From Sandarakinorhabdus sp. AAP62 (GTDB taxonomy: Bacteria > Pseudomonadota > Alphaproteobacteria > Sphingomonadales > Sphingomonadaceae), in NCBI RefSeq assembly GCF_000331225.1, contig NZ_ANFY01000010.1, forward strand, positions 96,958 to 160,957: 64,000 bases of DNA, in the 5' to 3' direction. This document shows positions 7,343-16,913 of this stretch, piece after piece (positions within the stretch are counted from its first letter, which is position 1; every line of letters begins with the position of its first letter). The position numbers were made by a program, and so were the translations under genes. The notes beneath the pieces are model-generated. The model saw nothing but the letters and a program-made list of their open reading frames with translations, made no database searches and was not told the origin of the DNA.

Positions 7343-9744
7343 CGGCGCTGGCCGAACTCGTCGATCAGCACTTCCCGCCGGCCGACATGATCCGGACGCG
7401 AAACAAAACCATCCTGCTCCATCCGCTCGATCAGGCGGGCGGCGTTGTTGTAGCCGATGCGCAGATGGCGCTGGATAAAGCTGGTGCTGGCCTTCTGTGC
7501 CTTCGCCACCACGTCGATGGCCTTGGCATACACATCGGCTTCCTCGTCGCCGCCGCGGCCGCCAGTCAGGCCGGCGCTGGCCAGATCGAGCTGGCCATCC
7601 ATATCGGCCGGCTCTTCGGTAACAGCTTCAACATAGTCCGGCACGCCTTGGGCGCGCCAGAAATCGGCCACGGCCTCTACTTCGCCATCCGAAACGAACG
7701 GTCCGTGCACGCGCACCAGCTTGCCGCCAGCCATCCAAAGCATGTCGCCCTTGCCCAGCAACTGCTCGGCGCCGGGTTCGCCCAAAATGGTGCGGCTGTC
7801 GATCTTGCTGGTTACCTGGAAACTGATGCGGGTGGGCAGATTGGCCTTGATGACACCGGTGATCACGTCCACCGACGGGCGCTGCGTCGCCATGATGAGG
7901 TGGATGCCGGCGGCGCGCGCCTTCTGGGCGATGCGCTGGATCAGGAATTCGACTTCCTTGCCGGCCGTCATCATCAGATCGGCCAGTTCGTCGACGACCA
8001 CCACGATCAGCGGCATCGGCTCGAAATCGAGCACTTCCTCCTCGATGATCGGCATTTCGGTTTCCGGGTCCCACCCGGTCTGGACGCGGCGCACGAACGG
8101 TTTGCCGGCGGCCTGGGCTTCCTTCACCTTCTGGTTGAAGCTGGCGAGGCTGCGGACGTTCAATTCGCTCATCTTGCGATAGCGATCTTCCATCTGCTCC
8201 ACCGCCCATTTCAGCGCGCGGATGGCCTTGGGCGGATCGACGACGACGGGCGCCAGCAGATGCGGGATGCCGTCATACATCTTCAGTTCCAGCATCTTGG
8301 GATCGATCATGATCAACCGGCACTGCGCCGGCGTCATGCGATACAAGAGCGACAGGATCATGGCGTTGAGGCCGACGGACTTGCCCGAACCGGTGGTGCC
8401 AGCGATCAGCAGATGCGGCATCGGCGCCAGATCGGCGACCACCGGCACGCCGGCGATATCCTTGCCCAGGACCAGCGGCAGGGTGACGGACTTGCTGTCG
8501 AAATCGGCGCTGCCCAAAAGTTCCGACAGCGACACCGTTTCGCGCACCGGGTTGGGCAATTCGATGCCGATCACGTTCTTGCCCGGCACCACGGCGACTC
8601 GTGCCGATTGCGCGCTCATCGAACGGGCGATGTCGTCGGCGAGGCCGATCACCCGGCTGGCGCGGATGCCCGGCGCCGGTTCCAGCTCATACATGGTGAC
8701 AACCGGGCCGGGGCGCACTTCGCCGATGCGGCCGCGCACGCCGAAATCTTCCAGCACGCCTTCCAGCAACCGGGCATTCTGTTCCAGCGCCGCGGCATCG
8801 ATGCGGGCGCGCGGCGCAGAAGGCGGCGGCGCCAAGAGATCCAGCCCGGGCAGCACGGCGGCATCGCCCAGATCGAGCGACTTCTGCTTGTCGCGCACGT
8901 CACGCCCGCTGCGGCTGGGCCGCTCTGGCCGCTCCAGCACCACCAGCGGGCCGGGTTCGGGATCGGTGGTCAATTCGGCTTCGGCCTTCGGGCGCGGGCG
9001 CGTCGGCTTGGGCAGGTTCAGGCTGCCGGGTTCGGCTTCGGTATCCGGGTTCCACAGGCGCTGGCCGGCAGCGATGGCATCGCCCACGGCTTCGCGGCTG
9101 ATGGCGCTGCCCCAGGCCAGCAGCGCCAGCCCCAGTGGTGCCAGCAATATGGCCAAGAAGCTGCCCACCGATACATCGGCCAGTTCCGGAATGGCTTCGG
9201 CACTGGCGGCGGCGGCCGCCAGGCCCTGGCCCAGCAAACCGCCCGGACCAGCCGGCGCCCCCAAGTCTGAAAGGCCAAAGCCGCCCGCGGCCAGCGACAA
9301 CAGCACCACGCCGCCCAGGCTGGCACCGGCCATGCGCGCAACCGGTACGTCTTCCTCGCGCGCCACGCGCCATCCGGCCAGCACCAGCGCGGGGCTGAGC
9401 AGCAGCATCGGCCACCCGGCCAGTTGCAGCAGCAGATCGGCGACATGAGCGCCGACACTGCCCATCCAGTTGCCGGCATCGCGCGCGGTGGCGGTGTTGA
9501 ACGAAGGATCAGCCGGCGAATAGCTCAGCAGCGCCAGCACCAGCGCCACGCCGATCAGCGCCACGGCAAGGCCGGCCGCGATACGAACAGCCACCCGCAG
9601 CCCGAGCACCAGCGCCACGCGCAGCCGCACCAGCCACACGGGCCCGCCGGAGCGGCTGCGCTTGGGGGCAGTTGCTGCCCGAGTGGCCATGGCGGTTGCG
9701 CCTTTCGCGGGGGACAAGTTCGACGCCCGCAGGATGTTCACCAT
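7339..9744 (-). CDS. ftsK: DNA translocase FtsK
   Basis: Cell-division DNA translocase that pumps chromosome dimers to the dif site at the septum. The 801-residue protein has about four to five N-terminal membrane segments (first 200 residues), a short Pro/charged linker, the alpha/beta motor with Walker A AGTTGSGKSVG and Walker B LIVVVVDELADLMM, and a C-terminal winged-helix gamma domain (STSFIQRHLRIGYNNAARLIE). The linker is short compared with E. coli FtsK, as in many alphaproteobacteria. The ATG at 9744 has an AGGGG element; an internal ATG at 9690, giving MATRAATAPKRS, is an equally plausible start. Confidence 0.96.
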   Translation of the reverse strand: MVNILRASNLSPAKGATAMATRAATAPKRSRSGGPVWLVRLRVALVLGLRVAVRIAAGLAVALIGVALVLALLSYSPADPSFNTATARDAGNWMGSVGAHVADLLLQLAGWPMLLLSPALVLAGWRVAREEDVPVARMAGASLGGVVLLSLAAGGFGLSDLGAPAGPGGLLGQGLAAAAASAEAIPELADVSVGSFLAILLAPLGLALLAWGSAISREAVGDAIAAGQRLWNPDTEAEPGSLNLPKPTRPRPKAEAELTTDPEPGPLVVLERPERPSRSGRDVRDKQKSLDLGDAAVLPGLDLLAPPPSAPRARIDAAALEQNARLLEGVLEDFGVRGRIGEVRPGPVVTMYELEPAPGIRASRVIGLADDIARSMSAQSARVAVVPGKNVIGIELPNPVRETVSLSELLGSADFDSKSVTLPLVLGKDIAGVPVVADLAPMPHLLIAGTTGSGKSVGLNAMILSLLYRMTPAQCRLIMIDPKMLELKMYDGIPHLLAPVVVDPPKAIRALKWAVEQMEDRYRKMSELNVRSLASFNQKVKEAQAAGKPFVRRVQTGWDPETEMPIIEEEVLDFEPMPLIVVVVDELADLMMTAGKEVEFLIQRIAQKARAAGIHLIMATQRPSVDVITGVIKANLPTRISFQVTSKIDSRTILGEPGAEQLLGKGDMLWMAGGKLVRVHGPFVSDGEVEAVADFWRAQGVPDYVEAVTEEPADMDGQLDLASAGLTGGRGGDEEADVYAKAIDVVAKAQKASTSFIQRHLRIGYNNAARLIERMEQDGFVSRPDHVGRREVLIDEFGQRR

Positions 9745-9868
9745 TTGGGCACGCCCCTAAAATGAATCAGGCCATGACTCCGGTCAAGCATAGTCTTGGC
9801 AAAACCACCTCCGCCCCGGACATCATGTCCCGCTTGGGGGAATCGCCGCGTTGCGCTAGGACCACGGC

Positions 9869-11092
9869 ATGACGATGGATGCAGACGTGATCATCATCGG
9901 TGGCGGCCTGGTGGGTGCCACGCTGGCGCTGGCTCTGGCCAGGCACGAGGTGATGAGCATCGTCGTTGATGCGCAGGATCTGGACGCGACCACCCTCCCG
10001 GCCTTCGATGGCCGCGCCACTGCCGTGGCCAGCGCGTCGGCGCGCATGCTGCAGGCGCTGGGGCTGGGCGATATCCTCGATACGCACGGCTGCCCGATCC
10101 GCGAGATCCGCGTGACGGATGCCGCCCACCCGCAGTTCCTGCACTTCGATGCCGGCGAGGGCAATGATCCGCTCGGCACGATGGTGGAAAACCGCTGGCT
10201 GCGCACCGGCCTGCTGCGCGCCGTGCGGCAATGCCCGGAAGTGACCTTGCTGGCTCCCGTCACTGTCGCCAGCCTGGCGCGCGATGATCATGCCGCCACC
10301 CTTGTCCTGGCCGATGGCCGCAGGTTCAAGGCGCCGCTGGTGGTGGCCTGCGATGGCCGCCGTTCCGCCACCCGCGATGCCGCCGGCATCCCGCTTTCGA
10401 CCTGGCAATATGATCATGCCGCGCTGATCACCATGGTGGCGCACACGGTGCCGCACGAGAATATCGCCTGCGAACTCTTCTACCCGTCGGGCCCGCTGGC
10501 GCTGCTGCCGATGCGCGACACCGATGATGGCCGCCCGCGCACCGCCATCGTGTGGACCATCGACCGCACGCACATGGCGGCTGCGAAGAAACTCGGCCGC
10601 AAGCAGCTTGCCGCCGAAATCGCTGCCCGCATCGATGGCACCATGGGCGAGATCGAGGTGATCGCACCGCAAGCCGTGTGGCCCTTGGGCTACCACCACG
10701 CCGCCCGTTATACCGATACCCGCCTGCTGCTGCTGGGAGACGCGGCGCACGGCATCCACCCGATTGCCGGGCAGGGCCTCAACATGGGCTTCCGCGATGT
10801 GGCGGCGGCCGCCGAAGTGCTCACCAACGCGGCGCGCTCTGGGCTTGATCTCGGCAGCCCCGATGTGCTGGCACAAATCTCGGCGTGGCGCCGCTTTGAC
10901 AACAGCCTGGTCTGCGCTGTCACCGATGGCCTCAACCGCCTGTTTGCCATCCCCGGCCGCACCCCCAGCCTGGTGCGCCGTTTTGGCCTGTCCACCGTTG
11001 AACGCCTGCCGCCGCTGAAGCGCTTCTTCATGAATCAGGCCCGCGGCGAGACGGGCAAGTTGCCGGCGCTGCTGAAGGGTGAACTGGTCTAG
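9869..11092 (+). CDS. UbiH/UbiF/VisC-family FAD-dependent hydroxylase (ubiquinone biosynthesis)
   Basis: A 407-residue class A flavoprotein monooxygenase of the Coq6/UbiH/UbiF family, which hydroxylates the aromatic ring of ubiquinone precursors at the inner membrane. The N-terminal FAD dinucleotide motif is visible (IIGGGLVGATLALALA), as is the family motif LLLGDAAHGIHPIAGQGLNMGFRD around residue 290. The ring position it hydroxylates cannot be assigned, because alphaproteobacteria use UbiL, UbiM or UbiH types with different specificities. It is divergent from ftsK across 124 bases and ends 48 bases before a monooxygenase gene. Confidence 0.9.
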   Translation: MTMDADVIIIGGGLVGATLALALARHEVMSIVVDAQDLDATTLPAFDGRATAVASASARMLQALGLGDILDTHGCPIREIRVTDAAHPQFLHFDAGEGNDPLGTMVENRWLRTGLLRAVRQCPEVTLLAPVTVASLARDDHAATLVLADGRRFKAPLVVACDGRRSATRDAAGIPLSTWQYDHAALITMVAHTVPHENIACELFYPSGPLALLPMRDTDDGRPRTAIVWTIDRTHMAAAKKLGRKQLAAEIAARIDGTMGEIEVIAPQAVWPLGYHHAARYTDTRLLLLGDAAHGIHPIAGQGLNMGFRDVAAAAEVLTNAARSGLDLGSPDVLAQISAWRRFDNSLVCAVTDGLNRLFAIPGRTPSLVRRFGLSTVERLPPLKRFFMNQARGETGKLPALLKGELV

Positions 11093-11140
11093 CAGATTGC
11101 AGTGTTGCAGCGATGCGAAGCTGTCGACACGTTGCCCTCC

Positions 11141-12922
11141 ATGATCGATCGTGACGCTCTCCTCGAAAAATACCGCATTGAACGCGACAAGCGTCTGCGC
11201 CCCGATGGCAACGCCCAATATGTGCGGGCGGCCACCCATTTCCCGCAAATGCTGGGCGATCCCTATACGCCGCGGCAAGAGCGCGCGCCCGTCACCGATC
11301 ATGTGCGCTTTGCCATGGTCGGCGCCGGTTTTGCCGGGCTGTGCACGGGTGCGCGGCTGGCACAGGCCGGCATCACGGATTTCCGCCTGATCGATGCCGG
11401 CGGCGATGTCGGCGGCACCTGGTATTGGAACCGCTATCCCGGCGCCCAGTGCGACACGGCCTCCATCATCTACATGCCGCTGCTGGAGGAAACCGGGCAT
11501 ATCCCGACCGAAAAATATGCTCACGCCCCTGAAATCCAGGGCCAGGCCAGGAAGATCGCGCAGACGTTCAACCTCTATGAAAAGGCGCTGTTCCATACCC
11601 AGGTGACCAGTTGCACCTGGGATGAAACAGCCAGCCGCTGGGTGATCGAGACCGACCGCGGCGACCGGTTCACGGCGGATTTCGTCGGGGTTGGCACTGG
11701 GCCGCTGAACGTGCCGAAACTGCCCGGCATCCCCGGCATTGATCGCTTCAAGGGCCATCAGTTTCACACCAGCCGTTGGGATTATGAGTATACCGGCGGC
11801 TCCGCCGAAGGTGCGCCGATGGACAAGCTGGCGGGCAAGCGCGTCGCCATCATCGGTACGGGCGCCACCGCCGTGCAGTGCGTGCCGCATCTGGCCCGGG
11901 ATTCCGGCCACTTGTTCGTGTTCCAGCGCACCCCGTCTTCGGTGGACGTGCGTGCCAATGAACCCATTGATCCCGAATGGTTCAAGTCCATCGCCACGCC
12001 CGGCTGGCAGACGCGCTGGCTGGAAAATTTCGCCGGCAATGTCGGCATGGGTGGCGCATCGGAAGACTGGGTGAAGGATGGCTGGACCGACCTGTCACGC
12101 CGCATCCGCAGCCGGGTGATGAGCCTGCCGCCATCCGAATGGAACCCGGTCAACATGATGAAGGCCTGGGAAATGGCCGACCATGAGAAAATGGAGGAAA
12201 TCCGCAACCGCGCCATGACCGTGGTGGAAGACCGCAAGACCGGCGAAGCGCTGCAGGCCTGGTATCGCCAGCTTTGCAAGCGCCCATGCTTCCACGATGC
12301 CTATCTGCAGGCCTTCAACCGGCCCAGCGTCACGCTGGTCGATACCGATGGCCAGGGCGTGAGCCGCATCGATGAAACCGGCATCTGGGTGGGCGATGCG
12401 CATTACGAGGTGGATTGCATCATCCATTCCACCGGCTTTGAAGTTGGCACGCCCACCGAGCAGCGCGCCGGCTTTGATCCGGTGGGCAAGGGCGGCCAGA
12501 AGCTTTCGGAGGCTTGGGAAGCGGGCATGCGCACGCTGCACGGCTTGAACAGCGTCGGCTTTCCCAATTTGTTCCTGGTGCAATTTGCCCAGGCTGCGGC
12601 TTTCGTGGTCAACGTGCCGCACAACTGGATGGAAACCGGCACCAGCATCGCCGCCATCGTGCGCCACATGACCGATCATGGCCTAAGCACACTGGAGCCT
12701 GATCCCGAGGCGCAGGAAGCCTGGGTCAAGCTGCTGCTCAACAATCCCGGCATGATGACCAACAACCCGGATTGCACGCCCGGTTACTACAACAACGAAG
12801 GCCAGCCGATGGACGAGCGGGCCAAATATGCCGTTGGCTATCCGGCCGGGCCCAATGCCTTTTTCAGTTACATGAAGGGCTGGCGCAGCAGCGGCGAGTT
12901 CAAGGGGCTGCGCTTCGGCTGA
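11141..12922 (+). CDS. Flavin-containing Baeyer-Villiger-type monooxygenase, copy 1
   Basis: A 593-residue class B flavoprotein monooxygenase of the cyclohexanone/steroid monooxygenase type. It would use NADPH and O2 to insert oxygen into ketones. Visible are the FAD motif AMVGAGFAGLCTGARL, the Baeyer-Villiger fingerprint FKGHQFHTSRWD (pattern FxGxxxHxxxW followed by D rather than P), and the NADP motif IIGTGATAVQ. A frame from a GTG at 11102 exists, but the ATG at 11141 gives MIDRDALLEKY, which matches the N terminus of the adjacent copy. The gene is followed after 109 bases by a close paralogue, so this looks like a tandem duplication. Substrate unknown. Confidence 0.88.
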   Translation: MIDRDALLEKYRIERDKRLRPDGNAQYVRAATHFPQMLGDPYTPRQERAPVTDHVRFAMVGAGFAGLCTGARLAQAGITDFRLIDAGGDVGGTWYWNRYPGAQCDTASIIYMPLLEETGHIPTEKYAHAPEIQGQARKIAQTFNLYEKALFHTQVTSCTWDETASRWVIETDRGDRFTADFVGVGTGPLNVPKLPGIPGIDRFKGHQFHTSRWDYEYTGGSAEGAPMDKLAGKRVAIIGTGATAVQCVPHLARDSGHLFVFQRTPSSVDVRANEPIDPEWFKSIATPGWQTRWLENFAGNVGMGGASEDWVKDGWTDLSRRIRSRVMSLPPSEWNPVNMMKAWEMADHEKMEEIRNRAMTVVEDRKTGEALQAWYRQLCKRPCFHDAYLQAFNRPSVTLVDTDGQGVSRIDETGIWVGDAHYEVDCIIHSTGFEVGTPTEQRAGFDPVGKGGQKLSEAWEAGMRTLHGLNSVGFPNLFLVQFAQAAAFVVNVPHNWMETGTSIAAIVRHMTDHGLSTLEPDPEAQEAWVKLLLNNPGMMTNNPDCTPGYYNNEGQPMDERAKYAVGYPAGPNAFFSYMKGWRSSGEFKGLRFG

Positions 12923-13031
12923 ACGCCCCGTCGCCGGCTTGATCGCGCGTGGTGAAACCGGAAAACTGTCAGCTATCCGCAAAGGCAAACGCGTCTAGTC
13001 TTCCCGTCATCAAAGGGGGAGCGGAACGATC

Positions 13032-14837
13032 ATGGCCAGCGCAGCCGCCACAATCGACAAGGACGCCATTCTGGCCCGCTACAAGGCCGAGCGCGACAAG
13101 CGGCTACGTGCCGACGGCAACGACCAATATGTCGAGGTCGCCGGCAAATATGCCCATTATCTCGACGATCCCTACATGCCGGTGGTGCCGCGGGCACCGC
13201 TGACCGATCATGTTACCTTCGCCATGGTGGGCGGCGGCTTTGCCGGGCTGTGCGTTGGCGCCCGGCTGGTCGAGGCCGGCATCACCGATGTGCGCATCAT
13301 CGACAAGGCCGGTGATTTTGGTGGGAACTGGTACTGGAACCGCTATCCCGGCGCCCAGTGCGACACGGCCTCGATCATCTATCTGCCGCTGCTCGAAGAA
13401 ACCGGCCATATGCCGACCGAGAAATATGCGCATGCGCCGGAAATCCTCGAGCAATCGCGCCGCATCGGCCGCACCTTCGGCCTGTATGACAAGGCGCTGT
13501 TCCACACCCGGGTTGACGATATCGTTTGGGATGAAGCGCGCAGCGTGTGGGTGATCACCACCGACCGCGGCGACAAGTTCACCGCAGATTATGTCGCAAC
13601 CGGTACCGGGCCACTGCATGTCCCGAAGCTGCCTGGCATCCCGGGCATCGACAGTTTCAAGGGCCACAGCTTCCACACCAGCCGCTGGGATTATGCGTAC
13701 ACCGGCGGCGACACCAACGGCGCACCGCTGGACAGACTGAAAGACAAGCGTGTGGCCATCATCGGCACTGGCGCGACCGCGGTTCAGGTTGTGCCGCACC
13801 TCGCCCGGGCCGGTGGCACCGTCTATGTGGTGCAGCGCACCCCGTCATCGGTCGATGCGCGCGGCAACGCGCCGACCGACCCGGAGTGGTTCAAAAGCAT
13901 CGCGACACCGGGCTGGCAGAAGCGCTGGCTCGACAATTTCGCCCGCAATATCGCCATCGGGTTACCGCCGGAAGAAGATCTGGTGCAGGACGGCTGGACC
14001 GACATCATGGGCCGCATCCGCGAGCGCGTCCTGACCCTGCCGGCCGACCAGATCACCACAGCCAGCATATTGGCAGTGTATGAAGACGCCGAAATCGAGA
14101 AGATGTCGGAAATCCGCGCCCGTACCGAAGCGATCGTTCACGATCAAAATACCGCCGAAAAGCTGAAGGCCTGGTATCGGCAATGGTGCAAGCGACCCTG
14201 CTTCCACGATGCCTATCTGCAGGCTTTCAACGAACCGGGCACCCACCTGATCGATACCGACGGCAAGGGTGTCGAGCGCATTGATGAAACCGGCTTCTGG
14301 GTAAACGGCACCCACTATGAAGTGGATTGCATCATCTATGCGTCGGGCTTCGAAGTTGGCACATCGCACCAGCGTCGTGCCGGTTTCGATATGGCCGGGG
14401 TTGGCGGCAAGCGACTTTCCGAAGCCTGGGCAGATGGCATGCAGACGCTGCACGGCCTGCATGTGCACGGCTTTCCCAACGCCTTCATTGTCCAGATCGC
14501 ACAGGCCGCCAATTTCGCCGCCAACGTGCCGCACAATTGGACTGATGCCGGCGACACCATTGCCGCCGTGGTCAGCCATGCGCGCGACACGGGCAAACGC
14601 ATCGTTGAGCCGACGGCGGAGGCGCAGGCCGAATGGGTCGCGCTGATCAAGACCGGAATGCCCAGCTTTGTTGGTGCGGTCGCCGAATGTACGCCCGGCT
14701 ATTATAATCTCGAAGGCACCAGCGCCGATATCTCCGGTTTTCTGCCCAGCGGTTATCCGCTCGGGTCGGTGGCCTATTTCGAATATATCGACAATTGGCG
14801 GCGCAGCGGCGACTTTGCAGGTCTGGCCTTCAGCTGA
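13032..14837 (+). CDS. Flavin-containing Baeyer-Villiger-type monooxygenase, copy 2
   Basis: A 601-residue paralogue of the preceding gene, very similar along its whole length by eye. It keeps the FAD site AMVGGGFAGLCVGARL, the fingerprint FKGHSFHTSRWD, the NADP motif IIGTGATAVQ and a matching C terminus (TPGYYNLEG). The start ATG at 13032 follows a strong GGGGGAGCGG ribosome site. Differences between the copies are spread through the protein rather than clustered, and both look intact. This suggests an old duplication with two working enzymes, perhaps with different ketone substrates. The 109-base gap before it could hold its own promoter. Confidence 0.88.
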   Translation: MASAAATIDKDAILARYKAERDKRLRADGNDQYVEVAGKYAHYLDDPYMPVVPRAPLTDHVTFAMVGGGFAGLCVGARLVEAGITDVRIIDKAGDFGGNWYWNRYPGAQCDTASIIYLPLLEETGHMPTEKYAHAPEILEQSRRIGRTFGLYDKALFHTRVDDIVWDEARSVWVITTDRGDKFTADYVATGTGPLHVPKLPGIPGIDSFKGHSFHTSRWDYAYTGGDTNGAPLDRLKDKRVAIIGTGATAVQVVPHLARAGGTVYVVQRTPSSVDARGNAPTDPEWFKSIATPGWQKRWLDNFARNIAIGLPPEEDLVQDGWTDIMGRIRERVLTLPADQITTASILAVYEDAEIEKMSEIRARTEAIVHDQNTAEKLKAWYRQWCKRPCFHDAYLQAFNEPGTHLIDTDGKGVERIDETGFWVNGTHYEVDCIIYASGFEVGTSHQRRAGFDMAGVGGKRLSEAWADGMQTLHGLHVHGFPNAFIVQIAQAANFAANVPHNWTDAGDTIAAVVSHARDTGKRIVEPTAEAQAEWVALIKTGMPSFVGAVAECTPGYYNLEGTSADISGFLPSGYPLGSVAYFEYIDNWRRSGDFAGLAFS

Positions 14838-14840
14838 GCC

Positions 14841-15032
14841 TCACCCCGTCGCCGGCAAAAACTCACGCGCCGCGTCGGCCAGCAGGATCGGCACGCCGTC
14901 GCGGATCGGATAGGCCAGCCCGGCGGTGTCGTTGACCAACTCTTGACGCTCCCGGTCATGGCGCAGCGGCTGTTTCGTCTGCGGGCAGACCAGCAGGGCC
15001 AGCAGGCGCGGATCGAGCGCGGAACCGCTCAT
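14841..15032 (-). CDS. Trm112-family protein
   Basis: A 63-residue protein of the Trm112 family. In eukaryotes Trm112 activates methyltransferases; the role of the bacterial proteins is less clear. The family pattern is visible: an N-terminal [14 protein letters not shown], then [13 protein letters not shown]. Only one Cys remains (CPQT), so the zinc knuckle of some family members is not complete. The ATG overlaps the stop of the upstream LON-domain gene (ATGA), so the two are translationally linked. It ends 3 bases from the convergent monooxygenase. Confidence 0.88.
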   Translation of the reverse strand: MSGSALDPRLLALLVCPQTKQPLRHDRERQELVNDTAGLAYPIRDGVPILLADAAREFLPATG

Positions 15033-15697
15033 TGCAGACGGCCGCCGCCGCTGCCCCCGATGCCATTGGGCCCCACGGCAAAACTCATCAGCGTGGCCAG
15101 CGTCTGCGCCCGATCAGCCAGGGTCGGGGCTTCCAGCAGCGCCTGTTTTTCGGGCGGATCAAACGGCAGGGCGCCGGCCAGCGCTGTCACCAACCCTTCG
15201 TCATCAGCCGATTGCACCGCATCCCAATCCGCGGCCAGCCCGCGCGCATCGAGATAGGGGCGCAATGCCTCCTCCAGGCTGGCGCGGCTGGTGGCATCCA
15301 GCGATTCTTCCTCGTGCCGATCATCGGCAAAGCCGTGATAATCCGTCATCACCTGGCGATAGAGCGTGTCGCGCTCCAGTTCAGCGCCCACGCGGAAACG
15401 ACTGATGCCGGCCAGCGCGATCAGGATGCGGCCATCGTCGGTCTCGCGATAATCGGTGATGCGGCCCAGGCAACCAACCTTGTAGAGTGGCGGCGGATCA
15501 CCTTTCCCCTTGGGCTGGATCATGCCGATGATGCGGTTGGCAGCGCCGGTGGCGGCCATGGCGTCGCGCACCATCGCCAGATAACGCGGTTCAAAGATGT
15601 TCAGCGGCAGCGATCCGCGCGGCAGCAATATGGCGCCGGTGAGCGGGAACACCGGCACGGCCGCCGGCAGTGGTTCAAGGGCTTCGCTCTCGCTCAT
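15029..15697 (-). CDS. LON peptidase substrate-binding (N-terminal) domain protein
   Basis: A 222-residue stand-alone Lon N-terminal domain, without the AAA+ or protease parts. The typical beginning is present ([30 protein letters not shown]), as is the [23 protein letters not shown] block. Such proteins probably bind unfolded or damaged proteins, but their role is not settled. The frame continues upstream for 37 codons inside the thioredoxin-like gene. I chose ATG 15697, which overlaps that gene's stop in an ATGA junction. It forms a tightly coupled trio with a thioredoxin/TPR gene upstream and Trm112 downstream. Confidence 0.9.
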   Translation of the reverse strand: MSESEALEPLPAAVPVFPLTGAILLPRGSLPLNIFEPRYLAMVRDAMAATGAANRIIGMIQPKGKGDPPPLYKVGCLGRITDYRETDDGRILIALAGISRFRVGAELERDTLYRQVMTDYHGFADDRHEEESLDATSRASLEEALRPYLDARGLAADWDAVQSADDEGLVTALAGALPFDPPEKQALLEAPTLADRAQTLATLMSFAVGPNGIGGSGGGRLQ

Positions 15698-16599
15698 GCA
15701 AACCAGATGGCACGCAAGGCGGCGCGGGTCTTGATGCTCCATGGATCGGCGAGGCCCGCCGCTTCGAACATGGTCAGCAATTTCTCGCGCGCGGCGCCTT
15801 CGTTCCACGTGCGATCGGCCTTGATGATGGCCAGCAGATGCTCGGCCGCTGCATCGCGGTCGCCCCGCCCAGCAAGGGCACCCGCCAGCTCGAATCGCGC
15901 GGCATGGTCATCGGGGGCCTTGTTCACCTGGGCGATCAGAGCGGCCAGTTCGTCGTCGGCCGGCGCTTCGGCAGCCAGCGCCAGCCCGGCGCGGGCGCGG
16001 ATCACCAGCTCGTCCTTGCTGTCGGCCGGCAGCTGCGCCAGCACGGCGGCGGCCTCCTCGCTGCGGCCGGCAGCCAGCATGGCCAGCGCCAGCCGCGCGG
16101 CAAGGTCGTGGCGCTCGGGAATCTCGTTGGCAACTGCGCCCAGCATGGCGATGGCATCATCATGGGCGCCGGCCGCCGTGGCTTCATCGGCCGCCACGAT
16201 CAACTGGGCGATCTGTTCTTCCAGTGCAGCTTCGTCTTCGCTGGCGGGCACGCCGGCCAGCAACCGATCGATGAACTGCGCCAGCTGTGTTTCCGGCAGC
16301 GCACCCTGGAAGCCATCGACCGGGCGGCCATCCAGAAAGGCATAGACGGTGGGGATGGACTGGATGCGGAACTGGGCAGCCAATGCCTGGTTCTTGTCGA
16401 CATCGATCTTGACCAGCTGGACCTTGGGCGCGCGGGCGGCGACGAGCTTTTCCAGCGCCGGCCCCAGCGTCTTGCACGGGCCGCACCATTCTGCCCAGAA
16501 ATCGACGAGCACAAGCGCCGTCTTCGACGCGTCGATCACGTCGCGGCGGAAGGCTTCGATACTGGCCTTTTCGGCGGCCGGGTTGGGAATGCTGGCCAA
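15694..16599 (-). CDS. Thioredoxin-fold TPR chaperone, CnoX/YbbN-like
   Basis: A 301-residue protein with an N-terminal thioredoxin domain (VLVDFWAEWCGPCKTLGPALEKL, CGPC redox motif around residue 40) and a helical TPR-like C-terminal half. This is the CnoX/YbbN architecture; CnoX holds unfolded substrates and hands them to GroEL or DnaK. Alphaproteobacterial members keep the WCGPC motif, as here. The only reasonable start is a TTG at 16599 preceded by GGAG; no in-frame ATG precedes the domain. The stop overlaps the LON-domain gene. Confidence 0.9.
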   Translation of the reverse strand: MASIPNPAAEKASIEAFRRDVIDASKTALVLVDFWAEWCGPCKTLGPALEKLVAARAPKVQLVKIDVDKNQALAAQFRIQSIPTVYAFLDGRPVDGFQGALPETQLAQFIDRLLAGVPASEDEAALEEQIAQLIVAADEATAAGAHDDAIAMLGAVANEIPERHDLAARLALAMLAAGRSEEAAAVLAQLPADSKDELVIRARAGLALAAEAPADDELAALIAQVNKAPDDHAARFELAGALAGRGDRDAAAEHLLAIIKADRTWNEGAAREKLLTMFEAAGLADPWSIKTRAALRAIWFA

Positions 16600-16709
16600 G
16601 GGTGATGCTCCGGACTTTCTGGCTTTTGACCATATGGGGTGTGGAGGGCCGGTTTGCCAAGACGGCGGTTGCGCACAGGCTTCGATAGACCTTGCGGGAA
16701 AAAAGGGGC

Positions 16710-16739
16710 TTGCGCCGGCAAAGCGGCCGGTGCTAGACG
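16710..16739 (+). promoter_or_regulatory. Probable sigma-70 promoter of the tRNA-Gly gene
   Basis: TTGCGC (16710-16715) and TAGACG (16734-16739) are separated by 18 bases and lie about 23 bases before the mature tRNA. The pair resembles housekeeping promoters in front of alphaproteobacterial tRNA genes. The upstream run of A (GGGAAAAAAGGGG) could act as an UP-like element. Assigned by eye only. Confidence 0.5.
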
Positions 16740-16761
16740 CGCCCTCCTCAACGACCGGCGA

Positions 16762-16836
16762 GCGGGTGTAGCTCAGGGGTAGAGCGCAACCTTGCCAAGG
16801 TTGAAGTCGAGAGTTCGAATCTCTTCACCCGCTCCA
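16762..16836 (+). tRNA. tRNA-Gly (anticodon GCC), CCA encoded
   Basis: A complete cloverleaf can be drawn. The acceptor stem GCGGGTG pairs with CACCCGC, the D-arm contains TAGCTCAGGGGTAGAGC, the anticodon stem-loop is CAACC-TTGCCAA-GGTTG with anticodon GCC, and the T-arm contains GAGAG-TTCGAAT-CTCTT. The terminal CCA is encoded at 16834-16836. A strong terminator follows within 12 bases, so it is a single-gene unit. Confidence 0.98.
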
Positions 16837-16847
16837 GTCGTTGCCTG

Positions 16848-16876
16848 AAAAGGCGGTCCGCCCGGGCCGCCTTTTT
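16848..16876 (+). terminator. Rho-independent terminator after tRNA-Gly
   Basis: A 9-base stem (AAAAGGCGG at 16848-16856 with CCGCCTTTT) encloses a GC-rich 10-base loop and runs into a T tract ending at 16876. It lies directly after the tRNA and before the CDF transporter gene. It is the clearest intrinsic terminator in the window. Confidence 0.9.
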
Positions 16877-16913
16877 CATTGCGGTGCCTCGCCGCGCGAC
16901 CCATAAAGCCGCC

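Noticed and set aside
9767..11911. Minus-strand open frame of about 700 codons across the UbiH-type gene
   Set aside because: Antisense shadow rich in His and Gln, with no domain, over a well-defined plus-strand gene.
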